Shown: positions 27,810 through 37,072 of the stretch, piece after piece | How the letters are laid out: every line of letters starts with the position of its first letter | Numbering within the stretch: position 1 is the stretch's first letter | From: Chryseobacterium binzhouense | Lineage (GTDB): Bacteria > Bacteroidota > Bacteroidia > Flavobacteriales > Weeksellaceae | Length of the DNA: 64,000 nucleotides | Assembly: GCF_007474545.1 (NCBI RefSeq) | Contig: NZ_VKOG01000006.1 | Coordinates: 1 to 64,000 of the forward strand | Reading direction: 5' to 3' | Translations under genes and position numbers: made by a program | The notes under the pieces: generated by a model | Database searches by the model: none | Told to the model about the DNA's origin: nothing | The model's input: the letters and a program-made list of their open reading frames with translations, nothing else

Positions 27810-29579
27810 TTAATCTACATCATACTGATTATGTCCAATTTTAACTGTTTTTACAGAATCGGGAATATGTTTTATTTCAAAATTATTTATTCTTCTGGAC
27901 GAAATGTAAGGATTAATAATAAACTGCCTGATCTTGTTTTCTTCAGATGAGTTTTTCAACAGAAAAACAGCATTGTCACCGTTTTTTATTACCACTACAT
28001 TCAATTTTCTATAGGTAAAAGTATGAATTTCATTCTGAAAATTATAATAAATTTGAAATGAAATTCTCACAAAAAGAAAAGCAAAAACGACAAAAATTAC
28101 TCTATAGGCAGTTTTAAGACATGCTTTATTAAAATAAAATCTCACATAATAAACAAATATATAGAACACAAAAACCTCAGCTAAATTAAAAGAAATATTC
28201 TCAAAAAATAGTACATCGAATTCTGCAAACCAATGGATAACTTTCAATAAAATCTTGATCAGGCTGTCATAAACGGTATTTAATATATAAAATTCAAGAT
28301 CTACAGCAATTAAGCCCGTCATAACAAAAGAAAAGATGATAATCAACTGAGAAAAAGGAACAATAACAAAATTGGCAACAATAGAAACAAACGAAAACTG
28401 GTGAAAATAATACAAAACCAAAGGCAGAGTAGCCAATTGTGCAGATACGGAGATGGAAACGGTATTGTATAAAAGTTTTTTCATAAAAGAATCCTGCTTG
28501 GGAAAATATTTTAAAATAGGCTGATTCAGCCAAAAAATCCCTAAAACCGCTTGAAAACTCAGCTGAAAACCAACATCAAAGATCTGATGAGTATCAGCAA
28601 CCAAAATAATGAACGCCGAAACTGAAAGAGAGTGAAGCAGATCAGGCTTTCTTTGCAGAATTACATAGATGAAATAGATACTCAGCATAATGCATGACCG
28701 AACTACTGAATTTTCAAAACCAATAAAAAATGCAAAAATCCATATAAAGACAAGACTGCAAAGAACCGCATATCTCCTAAGGCTAAAAGGCGAAAATTTA
28801 GTCAACAAAAAATAAAAAATTCCGAAAATAACCGCAATATGAGTTCCCGAAATTGCCAGCAAATGCACCAATCCTGAGCGGTTAAAGTCCTTAACAGTTT
28901 CAGCATCAATTTCGGTGCGGTCTGCCAAAATAATTCCTTTTAAAAACTCACGGCTTTTTGATGACATTTTCGAATTATTGATTTCCTGTAGAACTTCTAA
29001 TCTTTTTTGTTTGGACTTTTCAGCAAAACTGAGGTCATTTCTGGCTACGGATGAAACCTCCCCATTCACATAGACCAGATAAAAAATGTTTTTTCTTGAA
29101 AGATATTTTTTGTAATCAAATTGGAAATCATATTCAGGATTCTGAGGCTGAGTAATATAAGCCTGCGATTTATAGTAATGATTAAAATCTAAATCTTCCG
29201 ATTCTCTTTTAATATTTACAATTGCTTTAAAAGTTTGATTGTCAGCTTCAGCTAAGACCTCATATTTTTTATATTTTTCGTTTGAATTGAGCTTTTTTGA
29301 TATTTTAAATACAATTACCTCATTTGCTTGTAAATTAAAAGACTGAGAATGATGGATATTAAAACCATGAAAGGCAATTCCAGATAAAAAGAACATGGCT
29401 GAGAAAAGCAAAATTCTGATTTTAAAAAGATCAGAACGATTGATGAAAAATAATCCACAGAAAGTGGCAATAATGGGAACGATAATAAAAACAATCTTTT
29501 CTGTTAAAAGAAAATAATCCTGAAAGAAAATCCCAAGAATAAAGCAAAAAACCGCAATGAGAAATGGCTGTTTGTTCAA
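27810..29579 (-). CDS. ComEC/Rec2-family DNA-uptake channel, without beta-lactamase domain
   Basis: This 589-residue polytopic protein has N-terminal helices and a DUF4131-like domain (about 20-190), then the Competence domain starting FLKGIILADRTEI and carrying HLLAISGTHIAVI, with many further helices to about 500. In other bacteria ComEC moves single-stranded DNA across the inner membrane. The C-terminal metallo-beta-lactamase (nuclease) domain of longer homologues is absent. Only about 70 residues (YRKLNVVVIKNGDN onward) follow the last helix. Truncation is possible, but a compact form is common in this phylum. It lies 60 bases after lpxB on the same strand. Confidence 0.87.
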   Translation of the reverse strand: MNKQPFLIAVFCFILGIFFQDYFLLTEKIVFIIVPIIATFCGLFFINRSDLFKIRILLFSAMFFLSGIAFHGFNIHHSQSFNLQANEVIVFKISKKLNSNEKYKKYEVLAEADNQTFKAIVNIKRESEDLDFNHYYKSQAYITQPQNPEYDFQFDYKKYLSRKNIFYLVYVNGEVSSVARNDLSFAEKSKQKRLEVLQEINNSKMSSKSREFLKGIILADRTEIDAETVKDFNRSGLVHLLAISGTHIAVIFGIFYFLLTKFSPFSLRRYAVLCSLVFIWIFAFFIGFENSVVRSCIMLSIYFIYVILQRKPDLLHSLSVSAFIILVADTHQIFDVGFQLSFQAVLGIFWLNQPILKYFPKQDSFMKKLLYNTVSISVSAQLATLPLVLYYFHQFSFVSIVANFVIVPFSQLIIIFSFVMTGLIAVDLEFYILNTVYDSLIKILLKVIHWFAEFDVLFFENISFNLAEVFVFYIFVYYVRFYFNKACLKTAYRVIFVVFAFLFVRISFQIYYNFQNEIHTFTYRKLNVVVIKNGDNAVFLLKNSSEENKIRQFIINPYISSRRINNFEIKHIPDSVKTVKIGHNQYDVD

Positions 29580-29639
29580 ATCATTTGTGTTTGAGCAAAC
29601 TAAATTAGAAATTTTTTATGAAACGAAAAACTGTTTTTA

Positions 29640-30746
29640 CTATTTCAGTTTCAAAATCACATTTGCTGCATTTTCACTTGCCCCTTTTCCTCCTAATTTT
29701 TCGCGCAAAAGATCAAAATCATTGAGCATCTGATTTCTTTTTTCGCCATTCAGAATAGAATTTAACTCTTTGATAAGATTTTGGGTATTAAGTTCATTTT
29801 GAATCAATTCTTTCACCACTTCCCTATCCATTATCAAATTGACCAAAGAAATATATTTGATATTTTTAACCAGTCTTTTGGCAATAGCATAAGAAATTTT
29901 ACTTCCGCGATAGCAAACCACTTCCGGAACATTCAGCAAAGCGGTTTCCAGAGTTGCCGTTCCCGAAGTGACCAAAGCGGCTTTTGAGCACCTTAATAGA
30001 TCGTACGTTTTATTGGAAACAAAATGCACATTTTCATCTACATATTTTTGATAAAATTCTTTATCCAAACTCGGGGCGCCTGCAATCACAAACTGATAAT
30101 TTTCAAAATTCGGACGAACAGAAAGCATGATTTCCAGCATTTTTTCGACTTCCTGTTTTCTGGAACCTGGTAAAAGCGCAATAATTTCTTTTTCGTTTAA
30201 GCCGTTTTCAGTTTTAAAATCATTTGTATTGATTTCCTTGAGCGAAGAAAGCGCATCCAATAACGGATGTCCTACAAAATGAGATTTTACGCCGTGCTTG
30301 TTATAAAAATCTTCTTCAAAAGGCAGAATAACCATCATTTCATCAACATATTTTTTGATGATTTCCACACGGCCTTCCTTCCACGCCCAAAGTTGTGGAG
30401 AAATATAGTAAACCACTTTTATGCCCAATTCTTTGACAAATTTTGCAATTCTCAGATTGAAGCCGGGATAATCTACCAAAATTAAAATATCTGGTTTACT
30501 GTTTCTGATATCTTCTTTGCAGAACTTAATGTTATTAAGAATTGTTCTCAGATTCATAGCCACTTCAAGAAATCCCATGAAAGCCAGATCGCGGTAATGT
30601 TTTACCAAAGTTCCGCCTTGCTTCTGCATCAGGTCACCGCCCCAGAATCTGAATTCTGCAGACGGATCTTTTTCTTTTAAAGCTTTCATCAGATTGCTCC
30701 CATGCAGATCTCCGGAAGCTTCACCGGCAATGATATAATATTTCAT
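29640..30746 (-). CDS. lpxB: Lipid-A-disaccharide synthase
   Basis: LpxB joins UDP-2,3-diacylglucosamine and lipid X to give the lipid A disaccharide at the inner membrane. The chosen start MKYYIIAGEASGDLHG is the exact family N-terminus. The ATG-like extension to 30782 adds 12 residues of leader and overlaps the divergent gene. Typical motifs include GGDLMQKQGG, DYPGFNLR, YYISPQLWAWKEGR, VGHPLLD and LLPGSRKQEV. At about 368 residues the length is normal. With waaA at 59755-60993, this is one of two lipid A/Kdo genes in the window. Confidence 0.95.
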   Translation of the reverse strand: MKYYIIAGEASGDLHGSNLMKALKEKDPSAEFRFWGGDLMQKQGGTLVKHYRDLAFMGFLEVAMNLRTILNNIKFCKEDIRNSKPDILILVDYPGFNLRIAKFVKELGIKVVYYISPQLWAWKEGRVEIIKKYVDEMMVILPFEEDFYNKHGVKSHFVGHPLLDALSSLKEINTNDFKTENGLNEKEIIALLPGSRKQEVEKMLEIMLSVRPNFENYQFVIAGAPSLDKEFYQKYVDENVHFVSNKTYDLLRCSKAALVTSGTATLETALLNVPEVVCYRGSKISYAIAKRLVKNIKYISLVNLIMDREVVKELIQNELNTQNLIKELNSILNGEKRNQMLNDFDLLREKLGGKGASENAANVILKLK

Positions 30747-30821
30747 AAAAAATGAGTGACGAATGATAAGTGATTTTATCAATTCTACCTATCAGACCTC
30801 AGATTTAAGATTATATTTAAT

Positions 30822-30829
30822 TAATTTTG
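30822..30829 (+). promoter_or_regulatory. -7 element of the DUF2480 gene
   Basis: TAATTTTG, a perfect TAnnTTTG, with the ATG candidates only 12 and 21 bases downstream. It supports a start at 30850 rather than 30763. Confidence 0.45.
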
Positions 30830-30849
30830 TTCCAAAGATAATGATAAAA

Positions 30850-31359
30850 ATGTCAGAAGAATTTGAAATCAGAAACAAAGTTGCAGAAAGCGGACTGATC
30901 AATTTTGATATTGCCGATCTGGTTTCGAAAGGTGAAAGAAGAGGTATTGACCTGAAAGACTTTCTATTCATGGAAATGGTTTTAAAAGAAAAAGATTTCC
31001 GGGAAAAAGTAGCAGCAATCAATGGAGAAGAATATAAAGACAGCTACGTATACATCTATAATTCCGCAGATGCTATTGTACCACTCTGGGCGTATTTTCT
31101 CATCACGGCAAAACTTGCAGATACTGCTAAAAAAATTGTATTTGGGGATGCAGAAAATCTTGAAATCATCCTCATGCACGATGCAATACAAAACTATGAT
31201 TTTTCTGAAATGAACGGAAAGCGTGTTTTAGTGAAAGGATGCACAGACAAGGCTATTCCTGAAAATGCATACGTTGAACTGGTAGAAAAATTAAAGCCTG
31301 TCGTAAAATCTCTGATGTTTGGCGAAGCTTGTTCAAACGTTCCTATTTTGAAAAATTAA
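30850..31359 (+). CDS. DUF2480 family protein
   Basis: This soluble protein of about 169 residues has no signal peptide. I chose MSEEFEIRNKVAESGLINFDIADL, the usual family start. ATG 30841 would add MIK, and the far-upstream start at 30763 lies before the promoter. The family is conserved in Bacteroidetes, usually as a short cytosolic protein of unknown function. Notable segments are WAYFLITAKLADTA in the centre and a late Cys (LVKGCTDKAIPENAY). It is divergent from lpxB, and the two probably share the intergenic region. Confidence 0.82.
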   Translation: MSEEFEIRNKVAESGLINFDIADLVSKGERRGIDLKDFLFMEMVLKEKDFREKVAAINGEEYKDSYVYIYNSADAIVPLWAYFLITAKLADTAKKIVFGDAENLEIILMHDAIQNYDFSEMNGKRVLVKGCTDKAIPENAYVELVEKLKPVVKSLMFGEACSNVPILKN

Positions 31360-31401
31360 CGGTAATTTTTCTCTATTTAAGTTTTAATGAACTAAATTTA
31401 A

Positions 31402-31409
31402 TACCTTTG
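31402..31409 (+). promoter_or_regulatory. -7 element of the DUF937 gene
   Basis: TACCTTTG, a perfect TAnnTTTG, about 30 bases before the ATG at 31440. The -33 box is poor. Confidence 0.45.
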
Positions 31410-31439
31410 GTTTTGTAACAATTAATTTAAACACAAAAA

Positions 31440-32090
31440 ATGAACTTAATCGACCTTTTAACAGGAAACACAGGAAATCAGGTAGCACAACAGGCTGAAA
31501 ATAAATTCGGAATCAGCAAAAATCAGATCATCGCGCTTTTAGCAGTAGCTACTCCTTTGATTATCTCTTATCTGAGAAACAAATCTCAGGATGCCAAAGA
31601 AGCAGAAGCACTGAATAATGCTTTGGATAAAGATCATGACGGAAGTATTCTGGATGATACCGCACAGCTTGAATCCAGACAAAATGAAGGAGGCTCTATT
31701 CTGTCGCACATTTTCGGAAACCAAAAATCAACCGTTGAAAATCAGCTTTCTCAAAACACAGGAATTTCTATCGACAAAATAGGACCAATTCTCGCAATGC
31801 TTGCTCCGGTCATTATGGGTTACATAGGTAAGGAAAAGCAGCAAAATAATGTAGGAGCCGGAGGACTTGGCGATCTTTTAGGCGGCATTTTAGGCGGCGC
31901 ACAAAACCATGCTCAACAACAGGAATCAAATCCTTTAAATGATATTTTAGGAAGTGTTTTAGGTGGCGGACAATCTCAATCGTCGGGAAATCCGCTGAAT
32001 GATATTTTAGGAAGCGTACTTGGAAGCGGACAACAGCAGAAGCAGCAAAGCGGCGGAATCGGCGACTTACTTGGTGGTTTGTTTAAATAA
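31440..32090 (+). CDS. DUF937 domain-containing protein
   Basis: This 216-residue protein has a helical DUF937 region (about 1-130; NKFGISKNQIIALLAVATP and TGISIDKIGPILAMLAPVIMGYIGK). The low-complexity tail repeats NPLNDILGSVLGGG and NPLNDILGSVLGSG, then ends GGIGDLLGGLFK. The tail repeat is visible in the DNA (about 31927-31970 and 31988-32030). There is no classical signal peptide. Some DUF937 proteins are linked to surface or exported functions, but none is established here. It ends at a bidirectional terminator shared with bTHX. Confidence 0.82.
   Translation: MNLIDLLTGNTGNQVAQQAENKFGISKNQIIALLAVATPLIISYLRNKSQDAKEAEALNNALDKDHDGSILDDTAQLESRQNEGGSILSHIFGNQKSTVENQLSQNTGISIDKIGPILAMLAPVIMGYIGKEKQQNNVGAGGLGDLLGGILGGAQNHAQQQESNPLNDILGSVLGGGQSQSSGNPLNDILGSVLGSGQQQKQQSGGIGDLLGGLFK
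31927..32030 (+). repeat. Tandem in-gene repeat (DUF937 tail)
   Basis: Two DNA copies encode NPLNDILGSVLG, separated by a Gln/Ser-rich spacer. They are similar but not identical, so the duplication is not very recent. Confidence 0.65.
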
Positions 32091-32110
32091 ACTCAATTGA
32101 TCTACAATAT

Positions 32111-32139
32111 AAAAAGACCGAAGAAAATTCGGTCTTTTT
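32111..32139. terminator. Bidirectional terminator between DUF937 and bTHX
   Basis: AAAAAGACCGAA (32111-32122) pairs perfectly with TTCGGTCTTTTT (32128-32139), with T-runs both ways. Confidence 0.92.
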
Positions 32140-32142
32140 GTT

Positions 32143-32259
32143 TTAAGCTTTTTCGCTTTCAGAGGATTTATGAGATTTGGCACTTTTTTTAGGTCTTCTT
32201 TTACCATAGCTACCATTATTAATCTTACCTCTTCTTGATTTTTTGTCTCCTTTTCCCAT
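32143..32259 (-). CDS. Small ribosomal subunit protein bTHX
   Basis: This 38-residue protein was found by translating the gap. It begins MGKGDKKSRRGKINNGSYGK and continues RRPKKSAKSHKSSESEKA. It is extremely basic, and the MGKGDKKSRRGKI N-terminus is the hallmark of the THX (Thx/S31e-like) proteins that sit in the head of the 30S subunit in Thermus and Bacteroidetes. It is convergent with DUF937, and the shared terminator begins four bases after its stop. It is easily missed because of its size. Confidence 0.9.
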   Translation of the reverse strand: MGKGDKKSRRGKINNGSYGKRRPKKSAKSHKSSESEKA

Positions 32260-32454
32260 AATAAAAAATTTCTTTTGATGATTATCACGAATTTAGAAAA
32301 CATTCTTCTAAAATCAACAATTCAGACTGTTAAAATTTTCAAAAAAGAAATTAACAAAAAGATTTCACGATACAATTCTGATTGATTTTTTATAAAAAAT
32401 GTTAAGAAATTATTACTTATAATATTAATCACTAGATTTGGAAAAAAAATATCA

Positions 32455-34635
32455 ATGTATAAGTTTTTACTTCCAATCTTATTATCTTTAAGCTTAAATT
32501 CTTTTGCTCAAAAAAAAATAGACAATTTAAATTTTGAGAAATTTGAAAATAATTTCCCTTCACAGTGGGAAACATTTGGAGATGGTTCAGCAACAATATC
32601 TTCAGATTATAAAGAAAAGCAGGAAGGAAAAACTTCAGTAGTTTTTCATGCAGAAGAAGGTTCTGAATTTAAAGCATTAATGTATACACTTCCTGAAAAT
32701 TATAAAGGAAAAAAAATTACCCTTTCCGGGTACATCAAAACTGAAAATATTACAGACGGATTTGCAGGTCTTTGGATTCGGATTGATCCGGACATCGCCT
32801 TTGACAATATGAAAAAGACAGATTTAAAAGGTACTAATGATTGGAAGAAGTATGAGATAACCGTTAATATGTCTCCTGAGAATACTCAAAAAATTGTTTT
32901 TGGAACTTTGATTACAGGAAAAGGAAAAGCATGGTTTGACAATTTAAAAATCTCTATTGACGGAAAAGACGTAAGTAAAGCTAAAGTTTTTGAGAAAAAA
33001 ATGACTAAAGTTGATTTAGATAAAGAGTTTGACTCTGGCTCTAAAATTTCAAATATCCCTACAGACAAAAATAATGTGGAAAAACTTACTCAACTAGGTC
33101 TTATTTGGGGATATCTGAAATATTATCATCCGGCAGTTGCAGAAGGAAATTACAACTGGGATTACGAACTTTTCAGAATATATGAAAAAACAAAAAATAT
33201 CCCAATAAACGAAAGAGACGCAGTAATTACTGAATGGATCAAAAATTTGGGCAAATATGAGGTTATTAAAGCTTCAGAGATCCAAAACGTGAAAGTAAAA
33301 CCAGACTTAGACTGGATTACCAATTCAGGATTTTCAAAAGAACTTTCTCAGGAACTTCTCAAATTAAAATATGCGAAAAGACCTCATGCTAACTATTACG
33401 TAGATTTTTTTAAAAATGTGGGCAATCCTGATTTCAGAAACGAAAAGTCTTATCAAAACATGATCTATCCCGATGCAGGTTTCCGTTTACTTTCTCTTTA
33501 CAGATACTGGAATATTATTCAATATTATTTTCCTTACAAATATCTTATTGAAGAAGACTGGAAAGATGTTTTGAAAGAATTTGTTCCCAAATTTATCAAT
33601 GCAGAAAACGAGACTGAATATGCTTTGGTATCTCTCGAAATTATCGGAAGAGTACGTGATTCGCATGCTTATGTAATTAATCATAATAAAAGTATTTACG
33701 AATTTTTTGGAACTCGTTATTCAGCTTTACAGATGAATTTTGTTGAGGACAAAGCTATTGTTAATGATTTTTATAACGAAAATTTAGCCAAAGAAACCGG
33801 AATTCAGAAGGGTGACATTATTACAGAAATTGATGGTGTAAAAACTGAAGACTTTATCAAAAACATTCTAAAATACGTTCCTGCTTCAAATTATGCTGCT
33901 CAATTAAGAGATATTTCAAGTTATCTGCTAAGAACTAATAATGAGTCAATTAAAATAAAATTCATACATGACGGAAAATCACAAGAAAAAGTAATTAAAA
34001 CATATACAATCAAAGAATTAAACTATCAGAAAAAGGTAAAAGAATTTTTCAAAACTCTTAACAATGATATTGCTTATTTTTACATGGGTAGTGTAAAAGC
34101 AGATGAAGTGCCTTCCATTTTCGATAAGATAAAAGACACGAGAGGATTAATTATTGATCTCAGAAGCTATCCTTCAGACTTTGTAGTATTTAAGATGGGA
34201 AAATTACTAAAGCCTAACGCTTCCAATTTTGTAAAATTCACAAAAACAAAAAATTATCAACCAGGACTTTTTACATTTACTTCAGATTTAGAAGTTCCCG
34301 GATCAGAGAAGAGCGCTTATCAGGGAAAAATTGCAATTCTGATTAATGAGACTACTCAAAGTAGTGCAGAATATCACACCATGGCTTTCAGAACAGCTCC
34401 AAATGCAAAAGTTTTTGGTTCCCATACAGCAGGAGCAGATGGCAATGTTTCCGAATTTGTACTTCCGGGCAACATCAAAACTATGATCACCGGAATAGGA
34501 GTTTATTATCCGGATGGAAAAGAAACCCAAAGAATAGGGATCATTCCTGACGAGGAAATAAAACCTACTATTGACGGAATAAAAAATGGTAAAGATGAAG
34601 TTTTAGAAAAAGCAATGAAATGGATTAACGATTGA
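32455..34635 (+). CDS. S41 family (tail-specific/tricorn-like) secreted peptidase
   Basis: This 726-residue protein has a signal peptide (residues 1-18, ending NSFA-Q). A jelly-roll carbohydrate-binding-like domain (about 20-175; PSQWETFGDGSATISS, GKAWFDNLKIS) is followed by a helical region with LIWGYLKYYHPAVAEG, a PDZ-like segment (GIQKGDIITEIDG, about 435-500) and the S41 catalytic domain. The nucleophile Ser is in NETTQSSAEYHTMAFR near 631, followed by GSHTAGADGNVS. It probably acts in the periplasm or outside the cell. Substrate unknown. Only 51 bases separate it from the ankyrin gene, which could be co-transcribed. Confidence 0.9.
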   Translation: MYKFLLPILLSLSLNSFAQKKIDNLNFEKFENNFPSQWETFGDGSATISSDYKEKQEGKTSVVFHAEEGSEFKALMYTLPENYKGKKITLSGYIKTENITDGFAGLWIRIDPDIAFDNMKKTDLKGTNDWKKYEITVNMSPENTQKIVFGTLITGKGKAWFDNLKISIDGKDVSKAKVFEKKMTKVDLDKEFDSGSKISNIPTDKNNVEKLTQLGLIWGYLKYYHPAVAEGNYNWDYELFRIYEKTKNIPINERDAVITEWIKNLGKYEVIKASEIQNVKVKPDLDWITNSGFSKELSQELLKLKYAKRPHANYYVDFFKNVGNPDFRNEKSYQNMIYPDAGFRLLSLYRYWNIIQYYFPYKYLIEEDWKDVLKEFVPKFINAENETEYALVSLEIIGRVRDSHAYVINHNKSIYEFFGTRYSALQMNFVEDKAIVNDFYNENLAKETGIQKGDIITEIDGVKTEDFIKNILKYVPASNYAAQLRDISSYLLRTNNESIKIKFIHDGKSQEKVIKTYTIKELNYQKKVKEFFKTLNNDIAYFYMGSVKADEVPSIFDKIKDTRGLIIDLRSYPSDFVVFKMGKLLKPNASNFVKFTKTKNYQPGLFTFTSDLEVPGSEKSAYQGKIAILINETTQSSAEYHTMAFRTAPNAKVFGSHTAGADGNVSEFVLPGNIKTMITGIGVYYPDGKETQRIGIIPDEEIKPTIDGIKNGKDEVLEKAMKWIND

Positions 34636-34686
34636 TAATGTATCAAAAAATTTATTTAGATTTGTATAAAATTAAAAATAAAATTC

Positions 34687-35121
34687 ATGAAAAAAATATT
34701 GACTTCAACGTTGCTATTCGGATTAATTGCTTTTACAAGTTTAGTTTCTGCACAACAGTTAAATAAAAACCAAAGAGCAGCAATTCAGACAGACAACGTA
34801 GAAACCTTCAAAAAAGCTTTCACAAATGCAGAATATGATAAATGCATGAGTGTAAAAGAACTTTCCACAACAATGCTTTCTTACAGTATAAAATACCAGA
34901 AAAACAATATTGCCAATTTTCTGATGAGCAATAATTCTGATGTAAATAAAGCTTGTGACGGCGTAACTCCTTTGATGACTGCTGCAAAATACGGCAATAT
35001 GAACGCTGCTAAAAATCTTCTTAAAAAAGGAGCTAACAAAAACGCAAAAGATAATGACGGTAAAACGGCAAAAGATTACGCATCAGAATCTAAACAGTCT
35101 GCCATAACAGCGATTCTTTAA
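34687..35121 (+). CDS. Exported ankyrin-repeat protein
   Basis: This 144-residue protein has a signal peptide (residues 1-22, ending SLVSA-QQ). It contains about two to three ankyrin repeats: a degenerate one around ELSTTMLSYSIKYQKNN, then VNKACDGVTPLMTAAKYGNMNAAKNLLKKGANKNAKDNDGKTAKDYA. Periplasmic ankyrin proteins usually bind partner proteins; the partner here is unknown. It follows the S41 peptidase closely and ends at a TTCG-loop terminator. Confidence 0.87.
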   Translation: MKKILTSTLLFGLIAFTSLVSAQQLNKNQRAAIQTDNVETFKKAFTNAEYDKCMSVKELSTTMLSYSIKYQKNNIANFLMSNNSDVNKACDGVTPLMTAAKYGNMNAAKNLLKKGANKNAKDNDGKTAKDYASESKQSAITAIL

Positions 35122-35142
35122 TCATTATATTTAAAAATATTT

Positions 35143-35167
35143 AAACTTCCTTCGGGAAGTTTTTTTG
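35143..35167 (+). terminator. TTCG-loop terminator
   Basis: AAACTTCC (35143-35150), TTCG loop, GGAAGTTT (35155-35162), then T-run. Confidence 0.9.
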
Positions 35168-35190
35168 TTTTTAAAAACCTGCAAAAACCT

Positions 35191-35198
35191 TATCTTTG
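35191..35198 (+). promoter_or_regulatory. aspS -7 element
   Basis: TATCTTTG, a perfect TAnnTTTG, about 60 bases before aspS. The leader contains an imperfect palindrome (AAGGTT-CAA-AACCTT, 35217-35231). Confidence 0.5.
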
Positions 35199-35259
35199 CC
35201 AACGAAAAATTGTCAAAGGTTCAAAACCTTGAACCATAAACTTTAAACCTTAAATTATA

Positions 35260-37014
35260 ATGTTTCGATCGCACACCAACGGAGAATTATCTCTTAAAAA
35301 TCTTAATGAAGAAGTTACACTTTCAGGATGGGTACAAACCATTCGTGATAAAGGATTTATGATTTGGATAGATCTTCGGGATCGTTACGGAATTACACAG
35401 CTCGTTTTCGATCAGGATCGTTCTTCAGCGGAACTGATGGAAAATGCTAAAAAACTGGGACGTGAATTTGTGATTCAGGTTACCGGAAAAGTTATCGAAA
35501 GAGTAAGCAAAAACCCTAATATTCCTACAGGAGAAATTGAGCTTTTAGTTGAAAAATTAGAAGTTCTTAACGAATCTCAACTTCCGCCTTTCACCATTGA
35601 AGATGAAACGGACGGCGGTGAAGAATTGAGAATGAAATACCGTTACCTAGATATCAGAAGAAATCCTGTAAAAGATAAATTGATTTTCCGTCACAAAATG
35701 GCGCAGAAAGTGAGAAATTATCTTTCAGACAACGGTTTTATCGAGGTTGAAACTCCGGTTTTAATTAAATCCACTCCGGAAGGAGCAAGAGATTTCGTGG
35801 TTCCAAGCAGAATGAATCCGGGACAGTTTTACGCTTTACCGCAGTCTCCACAAACATTCAAACAGTTATTGATGGTCGGTGGAATGGATAAATATTTCCA
35901 GATCGTGAAATGTTTCCGTGATGAGGATTTAAGAGCCGACAGACAGCCGGAATTTACACAAATTGACTGCGAAATGGCTTTTGTAGAGCAGGAAGACGTA
36001 ATGAATGTTTTTGAAGGAATGACGAAAACCTTGTTGAAAGACATTACAGGTCAGGAATTCGGAGATTTCCCGAGAATGACTTTTGCTGATGCGATGCAGA
36101 AATACGGAAACGATAAACCGGACATCCGTTTCGGAATGGAATTCGTGGAACTGAATGATTTAGTAAAAGGAAAAGATTTCAAAATATTTGATGAAGCAGA
36201 ACTGGTTGTCGGAATCAATGTAGAAGGGTGTGCAGATTATACAAGAAAACAAATTGATGAACTTGTTGACTGGGTGAAAAGACCACAGATCGGAGCTTCG
36301 GGAATGGTTTGGGTTAAATTCCAGAATGACGGAGTAAAAACTTCTTCGGTTAATAAATTCTATAACGAAGAAGATCTGGCAAAAATTATCGAAAAATTCG
36401 GAGCTAAAGAAGGAGACTTGATGTTGATTCTTTCCGGAAACGAAAATAAGGTAAGAACCCAACTTTCGGCTTTAAGAATGGAACTTGGAAACCGTTTGGG
36501 ATTAAGAAAAGGAAACGAATTCGCTCCACTTTGGGTCGTTGATTTCCCTCTTTTGGAATTTGATGAGGAAAGCGGACGTTACCACGCAATGCACCACCCT
36601 TTTACCTCTCCAAAGCCTGAAGATATTCATTTATTGGAAACAGATCCCGGAAAAGCAAGAGCTAACGCTTATGATATGGTCTTAAACGGAAACGAAATCG
36701 GTGGTGGTTCCATCAGAATTTTTGACAGAGATTTGCAGTCTAAAATGTTCGACCTTTTAGGATTCTCAAAAGAAGAAGCGGAAGCACAGTTTGGTTTCTT
36801 AATGAACGCCTTCAAATACGGAGCGCCGCCTCATGGAGGTTTAGCTTTCGGATTTGACCGTTTGGTAGCTATTTTGGACGGAAACGAAGTGATCAGAGAC
36901 TATATTGCGTTCCCTAAAAACAATTCGGGACGTGATGTGATGATTGATGCTCCTTCTTCGATTGCTGATGAACAGCTCGATGAACTGGAACTGAAATTGA
37001 ATTTAAAAGGATAA
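35260..37014 (+). CDS. aspS: Aspartyl-tRNA synthetase
   Basis: This 584-residue class II synthetase charges tRNA-Asp. It has an N-terminal OB-fold anticodon-binding domain (about 1-110; [23 protein letters not shown]), motif 1, and motif 2 with [15 protein letters not shown] followed by TQIDCEM. The bacterial GAD insertion (about 290-410) and motif 3 [13 protein letters not shown] near the end are present. Length is normal for the bacterial form. Whether it is discriminating or also serves Asn cannot be told here. It has its own promoter and a strong terminator. Confidence 0.97.
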   Translation: MFRSHTNGELSLKNLNEEVTLSGWVQTIRDKGFMIWIDLRDRYGITQLVFDQDRSSAELMENAKKLGREFVIQVTGKVIERVSKNPNIPTGEIELLVEKLEVLNESQLPPFTIEDETDGGEELRMKYRYLDIRRNPVKDKLIFRHKMAQKVRNYLSDNGFIEVETPVLIKSTPEGARDFVVPSRMNPGQFYALPQSPQTFKQLLMVGGMDKYFQIVKCFRDEDLRADRQPEFTQIDCEMAFVEQEDVMNVFEGMTKTLLKDITGQEFGDFPRMTFADAMQKYGNDKPDIRFGMEFVELNDLVKGKDFKIFDEAELVVGINVEGCADYTRKQIDELVDWVKRPQIGASGMVWVKFQNDGVKTSSVNKFYNEEDLAKIIEKFGAKEGDLMLILSGNENKVRTQLSALRMELGNRLGLRKGNEFAPLWVVDFPLLEFDEESGRYHAMHHPFTSPKPEDIHLLETDPGKARANAYDMVLNGNEIGGGSIRIFDRDLQSKMFDLLGFSKEEAEAQFGFLMNAFKYGAPPHGGLAFGFDRLVAILDGNEVIRDYIAFPKNNSGRDVMIDAPSSIADEQLDELELKLNLKG

Positions 37015-37040
37015 ATTTTATATAAAATTAATTATATTAG

Positions 37041-37072
37041 AAGCAGGATTCTACAGTGAATCCTGCTTTTTT
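37041..37072 (+). terminator. aspS terminator abutting the next start codon
   Basis: AAGCAGGATTC (37041-37051) pairs perfectly with GAATCCTGCTT (37058-37068), followed by TTTT and directly by the ATG of the DUF6438 lipoprotein. Confidence 0.9.

Noticed and set aside
27810-29579. comEC-like gene as a truncated pseudogene
   Set aside because: The missing beta-lactamase domain is common among compact ComEC proteins of this phylum, and the frame is intact to a natural C-terminus.
32067-32303. Minus-strand 78-residue ORF
   Set aside because: It is a different frame over bTHX and the terminator; the bTHX frame has the unmistakable MGKGDKKSRRGKI sequence.
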